Part shown: positions 43,149 to 54,320 of the stretch, piece after piece
Position numbering within the stretch: position 1 is the first letter of the stretch
Layout: the number at the start of each line of letters is the position of its first letter
NCBI RefSeq assembly: GCF_027943255.1
Contig: NC_072892.1
Coordinates: forward strand, 25,257,792-25,321,791
Direction: 5' to 3'
Length of the DNA stretch: 64,000 bases
From: Anastrepha obliqua
Taxonomy: Eukaryota > Arthropoda > Insecta > Diptera > Tephritidae
Made by a program: the position numbers and the translations under genes
The notes under the pieces: generated by a model
The model's input: only the letters and a program-made list of their open reading frames with translations
The model's database searches: none
What the model was told of the DNA's origin: nothing

Positions 43149-43649
43149 TTTTTTTATAAAAATACAGTTCATACCATACACAACTACTACGATATGAAGC
43201 AAAGTTTCGGCCATTGTATAAAATTTGTAAAATTTCGTCAAGATTTCATCAAAATGTCAAACTCAGAATTTTTAGAAAAATTTCCGGTATGCAGTTTTAT
43301 AGATCATTAAATTTGGGTATATTAAAGTGCAAGTCTCAAGTGGTTCAAAAATCGCGTTGATTTTTGAAATTTTTTTCTGCTGATGGTGTTGAGTGTTTGT
43401 TTCCATACAGTCACCGTAAAAAAATTCTCAAAATTAAGTGTGATTTTTAATCTACTTGGTACTTGCACTTTATGATACCAAAATTCAATGATCTACAAAA
43501 CTGCATACCGGAAATTTTTCTTAAAATTCTAAGTAAAAATTTTAAAATTTTAATGAAATTTTCCCGAATTTTTACAAATTTTACACAAAGTTGGAAACTT
43601 TGCTTCATATGGTAGTTGTTGCAGTATGAACTGCATTTTTATAAAAAAA
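43149..43649. repeat. Large palindrome with arms of about 220 bp
   Basis: The sequence from 43149 to about 43372 recurs inverted at about 43418-43649. Shared blocks include CAGTTCATAC, ATATGAAGCAAAGTTT, GAAAAATTTCCGGTATGCAG and AAAGTGCAAGT. The spacer is about 45 bp. No coding frame and no clear target duplication. It could be a foldback transposon, or the DNA form of a long hairpin RNA. Confidence 0.75.
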
Positions 43650-44664
43650 TATTTGAAATTGAAAAAGAAGTATGTAAATAATCAAAACTTATCAATATGT
43701 GGTGTACACTTTATTTTGACACAGACTGCACGTTTTTTTTCAATATTTTTTATAAAAAAAAGAATTAAAAATTTCGAAAATATTTAAAACGTTATCGTTT
43801 CAGACACAATGGTGAAAAATAAATACATATTAATTTTTAAATTTGGAATGCTTAATATTATATTTTGAGAACATAAAGTAATACCTACAAATACATACAC
43901 ATTTATGGACTTTTGACAAAACAGCTTAAGTCAACATAGCACTTTCTACCTGTGAAGCACTACTTTTTTGAATTCTAATGCAATATTTAAATTACTATAT
44001 TACTGAACATTCACGTGTGGAGAAGCTTAAAGTCCAACTCAATAAAAATGTAATAAAATCTAATTTTTTTTAACTGCTGACGCCAAATAAGTTAGTTCTC
44101 CATAATCGAGATATTTATATTATTTTACAGCGGAGAAGTCACATTTAAAAAATATAAATTTTTACTACATTAAAAAATAAAAAATTTTTTTTATAAGTAG
44201 TTTGGTTTGCCAAAGCGCGCGCAAAAAAAAAACATGTATAAAAACCATTAAAAAACAAAGCATTTTCATACTTGCGATATTGGCACAATTTTAAAAAACA
44301 TTCATACGTGCAATGTCACATTAGCATCAAAAAGCGTCAAATTGTGACTGTAATAAAATTTTGTATGCGAACTTTTGTAAAACAGTGTTCGCGAAATATA
44401 TTGGAAAACTGATTTGTGCAAATAACGGAACCAAAAAAAATGCAATTTAACCTTCTCTCGCACAAAACACTAAACTGCTGCGAATTAACGAGTCCAAAAC
44501 TTATTTTCTGAGCCGCATTTGCGAAAATGGTTAATGCTTAGGTGCCGGATGAAATGATCTGAAAGCAGCTGAAGGTTGCTTGTGCAGCAAACTCAATTAG
44601 TTTTTTGGACTTTTTTCTCGTAAGAACTAATATTGAATTATCAAAATGTAAACTCTGAATGTCA
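43650..44664. other. AT-rich spacer
   Basis: No gene, element or clear repeat recognised. Confidence 0.4.
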
Positions 44665-44830
44665 TGAAAAAGCGTCTCATAAAAAACCAAGTGGTCTTTG
44701 GAGGCGGCATAAGACTGTAGGCCCCTCCATTTCTAATACAGCTTTGGGCTACGCACCAAAAATTGGAGGAGAACTCAACCAAGCACTCATGGAGGGGTGT
44801 ACTTTTTTAGCTTCAATATGTAGAAGAAAA
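44665..44830 (+). repeat. Remnant resembling a fly retrotransposon 3' tail
   Basis: The series CATAAGACTGTAGGCCCCTCCATTT, ACGCACCAAAAATTGGAGGAG and GGGTGTAC matches a common 3' non-coding tail found after RTE-type elements in flies. Recognition is from memory and the copy is diverged. Confidence 0.4.
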
Positions 44831-44984
44831 GAGTTAAGAGAATCACTTGAAAGTCCGTGAAAAGTCAGAGAGATAGCACTACTAGCGCATATCGAGGTTA
44901 TGTTTAGTTAATAGCTTCTCTTGGAAAAACACACAACAAGTTTCACACAGATCAGTATATTTCTTTGTATTTGGCATTCGTTTG

Positions 44985-45370
44985 TTTGAATCGAGAAAGT
45001 CGAGTGATTTTCAAAAAGGTGCTCTCCCATCACTGGGACGCACCAGCTCACGCCTCAGCAGTTGTGGTCACAAAATTGAATTAGGAAAGGGAACTAAGGT
45101 TCCAACTCACTTCACATCCCCTCCCTTTTCTCCAGACTCCCCTCCCCTTGAATCCCTCGTGCTACTATTTGTTCTCTAATTGGAAGAATTGGCTGGCTGG
45201 AAGAAGATTTTATTTCAAACGAAGAGAAATGAGTGGCTATTTTTCAGACTGGCACAAATCCTATTATTCGGAAGGGATCAACAAACTAGAACAGCGTTGA
45301 ACGAAGTGTATAAGCCTAAAAGGAGACTATGTCGACAAACAAAAAAGATTTACCCAAAAAAATTTAATTT
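44985..45370 (+). mobile_element. DD34D mariner C-terminal fragment
   Basis: Pieces in different frames read WDAPAHASAVVVTKL, FQLTSHPLPFLQTPLPL (from YSPDLAPS), SNWKNWLAGRRF and SYYSEGINKLEQR. This is the C-terminal third of a mariner transposase of another subfamily. No terminal repeat is seen. Confidence 0.65.
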
Positions 45371-46103
45371 TTGGACGAACTTTTCAAACGACTCTCATGT
45401 AGGAATTAAAATTATTAAGGGGCTTTTTTTAAATCAGAAAAAATTACCGATTGCCTCGAGAACTTTTCTTGTACTTCAATGACATCTGACTCTCTTGGGT
45501 GCTACCAACGCCAAACAGGTAAAATAATTATCATTGAAAATGAATACTTTGACGCATAATCGTGCATTAGAGGGTTAAACACAATTGCAGTTTACAATAT
45601 CAGACATGAACTACTGTAGATATTAATTGGCGCACATTTTATTTGTATTTCAAATGCCTTGGTGGCAGACATAGAAGGTCCGATCCGTAATGAATTGAAG
45701 TGAACATAACTTAGGATATCAACCCACTCACCTAACATCCCTCACCCTTTGGTCCCAACTTGTCGAAACAGCATATTTGCTAGGCCTACCGTGAGATGAA
45801 ACAAACGATGACGATCGGTGACTACAGGGGGTTAATGAACTGCTACAACAACAACAACAAAGGTTTATTTTAAAATGCACACAACATGTAGCATTTTTTT
45901 CGATCAATACTTTAGAAATCGTTCATGAGATCAACCACCACTTTCCTCTCTCATACTTGAATTACATGCGATTTTCTAAAATTTGGGAAGAGTTACCGAC
46001 AAATATTATAAATGTGATGGGTTGAAGAGGCTTGCCTGGTGCTATTAGCAGAACCCAATTTTTTTTCAACAGAGCTGGGAGTCAATATTTATATAACTTT
46101 ATA
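45371..46103. other. Spacer without recognised content
   Basis: AT-rich, with an ACAACAACAACAA stretch near 45846. No gene is seen. Confidence 0.4.
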
Positions 46104-48485
46104 CAGCATTGGTCAAAAGTATTAGACCTCCCACCTAAATACAAGTAAAATACCCAAAACTTATATGCGAGTCTCTCAAAGTTCGTAAAAAACCTCTTCT
46201 GCGCTGTCGAAAAAAATTGGAAAATCCGTTAGTGCTCGAACAGCTAGAAGAAGGCTTCTGGAAGCGGGTTTAAAAGGATGCAAAAAGCCCGTAAGTAGTC
46301 ATGGCTTTCAGAAAAACATCGGAAAAAGCGCTTAGAATGAGCTCTCCGATATCAACATGTTACGGAGGAAGATTAGTCGAATGTTCTATGGTCTGATGAA
46401 TCGCACTTTGAGGGAGACTTAGTTTGCATCATATTAAAATATCAACAACCGGAGCTTCTTGTAGTGGTCCAATTTCGAGGTAAGAACACAAATCTTATAA
46501 AACGATTTTTTTTCCTTTCCTACAGGTATTTTTTTCATGAGACGATGGGCCGAAGAACACCATTCAGATTGCGTGGTATCCACTGTTAAGCCTGGGGAGC
46601 TAGCATTATAATCTGGTGCTGTATGGCTGCGGATGGTGTCGGTGAAATGTTCATTTGCGACGGTCGCATGAGCAGTAAAAAGTGAAATAAATGTATAAGA
46701 AACCTTCGTTAACACGTATTTTCGGCGCCACTAATTCAGATAGATTTCAATTCCCACAAGACAATGTTGCTCGCCACAAATCAGCGACTACGTTGCGTGG
46801 GTTTAAAGGCAATAACTTTATTTTATTAGATTGGCCAGCGCAGTTTTCAGATCTTAACCCCAAAGAGAACATGTGGGCTATTTTAAAATGTAAGATAAGG
46901 GAACACGGCACGACATCGTAAACAGCGCTGAAAAATGCCTTAATTCATGAGTGTAGCGCCATAAGAACAGCCGAACGTGCAAAGCTTGTCCACCGCATAC
47001 CCCAGAAGATTGCTGCTGTTATAAAAGCAAAGGCTGAACCTACCAAATAATTTTTAATTATTTATTTACATTCGACAAAAATATCGGGAATTATTCATTT
47101 TTTTTGCTGGAATGTTGTTACAACAGTCCTCTACAGTGTCGCAGAGTTTGAGCGTGATCTGTCAATTAGCTTGTTTTTGGCGTCTAATTATATCAGTCAA
47201 CCGCAGGTGTGCTCTGCGATTTTCACTAGGGATAAAAATATCGAACAAAGAATTTGTCTTAAATTTTTTGTTTTGAACTGGACTTCGTGTGCCGAATCAT
47301 TGAAGATGTTGCAGAAAACCTATGGCGAATGTGCTTTATCGAAACCACGGGTCTACGAGTGGTATAAAGCTTTTGCAGAGGGCGGAGAAGTCGTGGAAGA
47401 TTTGCCCCGATCTGGTCGCCCGTCAACGTTTTCAACGAATGAAAACGTGGACAAAGTCACGGAAATAGTGCTGGAAAATCATCATTTCAGTTTGAGGGAG
47501 GTAGCTCGTGACCTTAGCGTGTCTCACGAATCAATTCGCAACATTTTACACCATCAATTAAGCATGAGACGCCAAGACGCGTGGCTGCTCGACTTGTTCC
47601 AAGAGAGTTGAATTTCTTTCAAAAAGTTCATCGGAAGAAGGTGGCTGAAAACATGCTTGAGCAAGTGAATGCGGACCCAACGTTTATCCAGCGCATCATA
47701 ACAGGTGATGAGGCGTGGGTATATGAGTTTGACATGCAAACCAGTCAGCAGGCGGCTGAATGGCGTTATCCACATGGGCCGATACACAAAACACCACATC
47801 AAAGTCAGTCAAAAGTGAAAGTCAAGCTACTCGTTTTCTTTGATTATCATGGTGTTGTACACTGGGAATTCGTTCCAAATGGTTCTACGGTAAATAAAGA
47901 ATATTATTTGGAAGTTATGCGACGTTTGAGAGAGAATGTGCGTAGGAAGCAGCTCAATTTGTGGGTATAAAACTCATGGATCTTGCGCCATGATAGCGCA
48001 CCGTCTCACAAGGTTCATATTGTGAACACTTTTTGACGCTATGCCACCGTATTTCCCGGATTTAGCTCCCTGTGACTTTTTCCTTTTCTCAAAACTTAAA
48101 TTGCCACTTTGCGGACTCCGCTTTGAGTCGATAGAGGCCATTAAGGAGAATTCGCTAAAGGAGCTGAAGAAGATCTCTTCCAACGCGTGGAAGAAGATCT
48201 CTCCAAGGTGCTCTGATGACTGGCCTAATCGTTGGCATATGTGTATTGCTGCGAATGGAGCCTCTTTTGAAGGCGACAAAATAAATTTTGATGATTAAAG
48301 AATTATTTTGCGTTTTATTGAACAATTCTCGGTACTTTTTTGACAGAATGTATGATTTATAATTATTTTTTATCACTAATTTCTTTTACTTGTACTGATT
48401 CATTAATAAAAGTTCATTACTTCACTTTTAAACTGAAAAAAAAATCAGTAATTAATGGGCTGCCTAATACTTTTGGCCAAGACTG
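46104..48485 (+). mobile_element. Tc1-like (DD34E) element split by a mariner
   Basis: The left end CAGCATTGGTCAAAAGTATT matches the right end read inward, CAGTCTTGGCCAAAAGTATT, at 48485. The transposase remnant reads SARTARRRLLEAGLKGC, WSDESHFEGD, QDNVARHKSATTL and LDWPAQFSDLNPKENMW, with 34 residues from Asp to Glu, the Tc1 pattern. It has many frame breaks. A mariner fills about 47110-48360; Tc1 3' sequence resumes after it. Confidence 0.75.
47110..48360 (+). mobile_element. DD34D mariner nested in the Tc1-like element
   Basis: A frame from about 47230 reads EQRICLKFFVLNWTSCAESL, ALSKPRVYEWYKAFAEG, GRPSTFSTNENVDKV and SHESIRNILHHQLSM. After a frame break come QRIITGDEAWVYEFD (first Asp), VKLLVFFDYHGVVHWEFVP, LRHDSAPSHKVH and PPYFPDLAPCDFFLF, ending at 48298. 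The right terminal repeat, read inward TACATTCTGTCAAAAAAGTA, ends near 48352. I do not see its left partner, so the 5' end may be lost or diverged. Only two or three frame breaks are present. Confidence 0.75.
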
Positions 48486-50700
48486 TGTACATAAATTGAA
48501 CCAAGTAAGCACACAGAATAATTTTGATACTCTACTCCACTATCCGTATCAAATAATGTTGCCTCAATCTATCGCTGAGTAACGATTTATGCAAAGTAAG
48601 CCCAGCAAACTCACATTTACAAAAGTAGAATTGATGAATACTTCAAAAAAATTGTCAAAAGTTGTCATTTTCATAATACAAAAAAAATAAAATGTTAAAA
48701 TATTAAAAAATATGTATATAAAAAAAAAATTTTTTTAAATATTAAAAAAAAAATTAAAAAACAAAAATTCAAAAAAAAAATATTAAAAAAAAAATATATA
48801 CATATATATAAAAAAATAAAAGAAATCGTACCACAAATTGCAACAAAGTACGCCAGGAATTCAGTTTCAGAGCATTTACAATTATAATTGGCATTCATTT
48901 TTTTTCTTAGTATTAGAGTGCACATACAAGTATCCTTAAATGTTTACATATGTATTTACGCGTATGTGCATAAGAAAGCGATTGTATTAGCATTATTGTT
49001 TTTTCCATGATTTCGTCATTTGTGATACCACTCCTCCATCCTAAGTAAAGAAAGGAAAATGACAGCTTATTGTGGGTTTTGGATATAGGTAAGCATGCAC
49101 ACATACATACATACATATATTATTCACGCTGCATTTTACTAGGCATACGTCTTTGATTTATTGACATTTTTTAACGTGTACGACAATTCGAAAAACGGAG
49201 TAACAAAGTTTTTTCAACCAAATTTTTTCAACAATTTTTAAGGATGAGTAGAAAAGTATTTTACAAAAATGGTACAGATACCAAGAGAGAGAAAAAAAAC
49301 GAATGTAATGAGTCTGCAGATCAGATTTTACCTATCGAGCACTGAATTTCGGAATTTTAATGCAATATTTTATTTAAAAAAATACTTCAAACTTTACTTT
49401 GTTATGCTGACCGACGTGTCGTAGTCCCTTACCGCAGCCCCTAACGAGCACAAAACTGAGCAAAAATCATCCCGTAGAGAACAACTGCGATCTTTTAGTT
49501 ACATATTTACCCAATACATCGGTTTGTGTGTGTATGTGTTTGGTTGTATCTACACAATGTTGCCATTGATACTTTTGCTTACACACTTTTTCACACATCA
49601 GCGTTATCGGTTACAATTTTTCATTGTTTAATAAACCAAAGCCAAAAATCAACACATGCAAATAGTTCATTTATCTATAATTAACATTATTCAACAGTGT
49701 TTTTAAGTTATTTTAATAAAAATTATAATTTTTCTAAGTTTATTTTGTGAATGATTTCGAAATGTACTGCTTGGCAACACTGTGTGGTGAGAGAGCAATC
49801 AGCTGACAGGGTTCCACGGGAATTTTCAAAACTCCTGCAATCAAATCTACGATACTACGATACGCAAGGAAGTAATTTTTCATTTACATGGGGTTCTCAT
49901 TAGTTTGATCGTAACAGCTAACAGGGGACTGCGCTTACGTCGGTGACTGTTTCCAGTATTAACTATTCTGAACTCAACTTAAGAACTGTTTATAGAATTC
50001 TTTCATTCTAGACATTGTCCGTCGCTAATTATGAGACGTCTTCTTGGCAAGAAAAAAGATTTTTTTTTGTTTTGAGGTACTTCATGAATTGAGCGAATTT
50101 TCAATTTGAATGGAAGGTTGGCCAGCCAAAGCTTTCTGGACGTGCCGAAACAACCTGTAATAAAGAAGCAGAACCTTCCATTTGCGTGCTTTCAAATATT
50201 AGTTTGGGGAAAAGAAATACATTATTTTCTCGGTGTATTTTCTAATGGACTCGCATAAATCATGGATTTCTTTTTCATATAGGTAAAGTAGAACCGATTG
50301 TCGGGGCAACGACTGTCGGGGGAAAAACTGACTGTTCACCCTGAATCACTAACTCACTGCTTTAAAGAGTGTGGCTTGCATCTCTCAATATTTTTCGCTG
50401 AATACTGAGATTCCGTTTGCTTCTCTCACTTTTCCCCTCTATTGAAATAATCGCACATATCAACGAATACATTTTAATCTGGAAATTCAACTGAATTGAT
50501 AAAAAACTTAAAGGTTCTTTGCTCAATTTTCTTGTTTACATTGAACCAGCTGCTGTGGAAATATCAAAATTTTACATTTCAGTTTGGGAGCACTTTTTTC
50601 GAGTTCACATGAAACCCACGATTACAATTTTTTCATATTCGTAGTAGACATTCGTATTCCGAAGGTTTTTCTGCGAAGGATTCTATGATCGTGCTGAATA
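48486..50700. other. AT-rich intergenic region
   Basis: Includes A/T homopolymer-rich sequence at 48680-48830 and a CATACATACATACATA repeat near 49100. No gene or element is recognised in the remaining 2.2 kb. Confidence 0.45.
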
Positions 50701-50710
50701 TCTTACTTTA

Positions 50711-51150
50711 TTAAGCTGTACATTTCATATGTGAAAATTCATTCCTATGTTGGAAGAGCGAAAAAAAGCCAAGTAAGGGTTTTTCAATAAGGGCGAGTAG
50801 ATGTTGAAATGGAATAAAATGGCGTTTGCTGTGTGGCACGTAGCGCCGTCCTGCTGGAACCACATGTCGTCTGGGTCCATATGGTTCAATATGGGACATA
50901 AGAAATTGGAAGGGCCACCACGTCTACCGAAAAATGGGCGCAATGCGCGCAACGTTTGCGTTCATGAACACTCATTTTGATAATAAAGTGTTATCATTTG
51001 AACGTGCTGTTCAATCGTGTAACTTGCCATGGTGATTTGGCATAAACAACTGAATAATAAACAAAAGATTTGACAGATGTCACCAAAACAAAATGGCTGC
51101 CACAGGGTGGCAAAATTGACCCGCGCCAATTGAAAACCCCTTTATATATA
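50711..51150 (-). mobile_element. DD41D mariner-like, internally deleted
   Basis: Minus strand from the right: MASYTIEQHVQMITLYYQNE (family N-terminus, ATG near 51030), a frame break, ALRPFFGRRGGPS, then a jump to LNHMDPDDMWFQQDGATCHTA. The central region and C-terminus are missing. Confidence 0.7.
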
Positions 51151-51260
51151 AAAAAAATACACCACATTTTTCATATTATCCTTGCAATGGTGGAAATGAT
51201 GGCAAAATACTTCACCACTGTTGATCTGCTGATGGTCTGTAGACACTTGTAAGTTTATAA

Positions 51261-51292
51261 TGTATGTATGTATGTATGTATGTATGTATGTA
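51261..51292. repeat. TGTA microsatellite
   Basis: Eight uninterrupted TGTA units. Confidence 0.9.
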
Positions 51293-51599
51293 TCTATGCA
51301 TATAAAATTATGTACTTCATTTGCTCTTACAAACGCAAACTTTTTGCTCGCTTAACCCTTTGGGTGCATTTGGACAAATTCGCACATCCAACGTTCTGAT
51401 ACGTCATTGAAATGGAGGCAATATTTGACTTGCTCATTCTTGTTTATTTGCGAGTAATTTGAATCAATTGCAACAAAACAAATAATTTCAGTATTGTGTT
51501 GAACCTTATTTGGAATACACAGCGCCATAATGGCAGAAATAGAGGGTACATTTTACCAAAATGATAGCGACGAAAAAAAACGCTCTATCAATCACGCAT

Positions 51600-52110
51600 C
51601 TCCCCAGTTTTACTGTATGACGCTAAGTCCTGGACATTCACGAACAGCGATGGGAGCTTCCGCCGAAAAATTCTTCGCAAAACCTAGGGTTCAATTACCG
51701 AATAAGATGGAATCCCAAGCTGTACGAACTGTACGCGACATCGACGTAGTGAAGCGCATTAAAACTCAGCAGCTGTCACGTTGAGCGAACGAACAACCTT
51801 CTAGCAAAAGAAGTGCTCTTTTCGAAATGTTCGCAAAAAAGTTCGTCCTCTTTTACGTTGTGAAGACCAATTCGACGAGGACCTGACCGCCCTTGATTGT
51901 TGTTGATGTAGCAGTATACTTAACCCTGTCAGTGTAGTGTAAGTCACCGGTCGTCTTCTACTCGCTCATCTAACGGTAGCACCAGGAAACTGCCCTGAGT
52001 ATTTCTAACTGGCGTCAAGGCACGCAATATAGAGGCAATTGACGCAACATTTTGGTAGCGACCAGAACCGACGACATCGATTGCATATAGCTGCCAGCAA
52101 AGTAAGTAAG
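51600..52110 (+). mobile_element. RTE-like 3' fragment inside the piggyBac-like element
   Basis: Reads DAKSWTFTNSDGSFRRKILR and AVRTVRDIDVVKRIKTQQLS, degraded forms of the AWTL...FERKILRK and ELYDDIDVVKRIKIQ blocks of the RTE-like family. It ends in the TAAG repeat tail at about 52097-52110. Confidence 0.7.
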
Positions 52111-52394
52111 TAAGATAGCGACAGTCTCGAAGAATGTAGTGATTTTGATCGATGTGTTGAAGAACTTTTTGGTATGTAAATGTTTAATATTTTTGAAAAA
52201 TATCACACGCTACAAAATTATTAATAATTTGCCTTTTGTTATAAATTGAATTTTTTGTTTTTGTTTTGTTTTGTTTTTGGGAATATGAATTGCCTAATGT
52301 GACCTAAACATAATCTAGGAGCGCAGGGGTATCATGAATAAAAATAAATAAATTCTGGCATAAAACACCCCTCTGTTAACCCTTTTCATCATTC

Positions 52395-52497
52395 AACGAA
52401 ATAATCCGCGCGCTACCAAAGGTCTCGCTTACCACCAGGAACGAAATAATCCGCGAGCCAAAGCTCTCTTTTATCACCAGGAACGAAATAATCCGGA
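52395..52497 (+). repeat. 44-bp tandem repeat, about 2.3 copies
   Basis: AACGAAATAATCCGCG starts at 52395 and 52440, with a partial third copy near 52482. It lies within the piggyBac-like element. Confidence 0.75.
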
Positions 52498-52795
52498 ATA
52501 AATAATTTTGTTTTGTTACAAGTTTGAGGTCTCTATCTGGTATCGCTAGGGACCAAAAAGTCTATGCGTGGCTTGTTGCCAACCAGGCTAACCTAACCTT
52601 GAGGAAAATAAATAATTTTGGTTGCCCTGTAACATTATTTTCTATTAGAACAAACAGTAAAAGTCTTGCCGACGCAAGGTATTTTGAGTACGTCGCGCTT
52701 TCGAGCGGTGTTGCAAAAGGGTTAATTGCCCACAAAATGAAATGCGCTCCAAAACGCAAAATTTCCTTCAAATAAATGTGTACCCAAAGGGTTAA

Positions 52796-54320
52796 GCATA
52801 GAAATTACTTTTGAGCGCAGTAAAAAATATCTATCGTCTCTTTCCCATAATTTGCTATTTCTCTAAATAATGCAGTGTAGCACAAATATAAAGTATGGCT
52901 GTCTGTATCTAAAATGCAGTGACAATTTTTCTTTTGCACTCAAAAGCTTGAACAAACACTTTCGTGTACGCTTGTAAGCGTATTAGCTTTCGCCTTGCAA
53001 CAGTAATAAGTATTTCTATGCTCCTTAGCTTCAATTTCAACGGCAACGTCAACTTTCCCTGCCTCTTCTGCTCGCTCTTTGTCTTGCGTTTCGCTTTATA
53101 AATATATATATATGTACATACATATATATTTTCACATACATATATTTATATATTAAATATAATCTGCATATTTTCAACATTTTCATATAATTATTTGCTT
53201 TGTTTTGTGGTTTTCATCTGTTTTTTATATATTTTTTCTGCTGTTTTTTTACATAATTTTTTTGCTTTTTGCTTTTTATATAATTTTGCATATCAACTGT
53301 TTTACAAACATATATATGACGCGAACATTTGCTTACATTACACACACTACCACGAATCGGTTGTCTAGCATTTCTCAGCTTCTTTTTTAATTTTCATAAT
53401 TTTTCTTTCTACATTCCATGCTATTTTTTTACTCGTATATTTTTCTGTTGGCCTTACTTTATTATTTTTCATGTTCATGCCTGTTTTGTGTACCACTTAC
53501 ATCACTAATATATAGAATTTTCTGCATTATTCATGTACATGCACGTGTGTGTGCATATGTGTCTGTTTTATTTATATAATATCTCTTTTATTTATAATAA
53601 TAGTAAGTATGTGGCGTGTAATTTATATGTTTTTGTTTTTTTCTGTAATTCCTTCATTTTTGCTATTTTTTTATTCATTTCAAAAATCGTTTTTTGTGAT
53701 CGGTAATGGTATTTGCAGTTATACAATACAATACAATAATTATAATTATAAGAAATAGTACAATACAATAATCATTTTTATATAATTTACTCTCTTGGTT
53801 TATTTTCTAACTTCAACGCGTCTTCATTGCATTTATTTTCTTTTCTTTTACTTTTGCATTTTTTCTTGATTTTTTTTATGCATATAATATATATAATGTA
53901 ATATAATCATAATATTATTTTAATTGTATTTAATTAATTTATTTATAATTTGAAACTGATTTTTATAATTCTTGAATTTTTTTTAAATTCTCATTCACAA
54001 CTTGCACTACACGCTTAGCGTACGCGTCCGCGCCCCCACAAAGGAAAACAGCGGCAAATCTGACACATCCACCCCCTATCAACCCCGCCCAATCAGCCAA
54101 ACATTTTGCTGTTTTTTCTCCTCTTCATTTTTTTGTTTTTGTATTTCCCCCCATCGTCCAACTAGTTGATTGGTTATGCTGTTATGCTGTAGTTTGATGA
54201 CGTTTTACTCCGCTACAGCAGCAGTGGCGCTTTACTGCTGCTTATTGGGTTGGGTTATTATGATAATATTGTTGTTATTGTTGTAGTTGTTGCTCATGGC
54301 TGCTAACCACGCCAGCCATC
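52796..54320. other. AT-rich region downstream of the DPFGVL gene
   Basis: Long T-rich stretches and TATATATA runs near 53100-53150 and 53880. The side nearest 54320 probably contains the 3' UTR of the minus-strand gene, which may be long. No other gene is seen. Confidence 0.45.

Larger units (their letters stand above)
51356..52791. mobile_element. piggyBac-like non-autonomous element
   Basis: Flanked by TTAA at 51352-51355 and 52792-52795. Ends are CCCTTTGGGTGCATTTG and, from the right, CCCTTTGGGTACACATTTAT. TTAA sites plus CCC-starting ends are the piggyBac hallmark. An ATG at 51530 opens MAEIEGTFYQNDSDEKKRS, an acidic N-terminus like piggyBac transposases. It is broken by an RTE-like insertion, after which DSLEECSDFD follows. 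No catalytic domain remains. Confidence 0.75.

Noticed and set aside
51564..52121. GATAGCGAC on both sides of the RTE piece as a target duplication
   Set aside because: The left copy is about 35 bp away from the apparent insert edge. The repeat fits the acidic Asp-Ser-Asp coding of the host element better.
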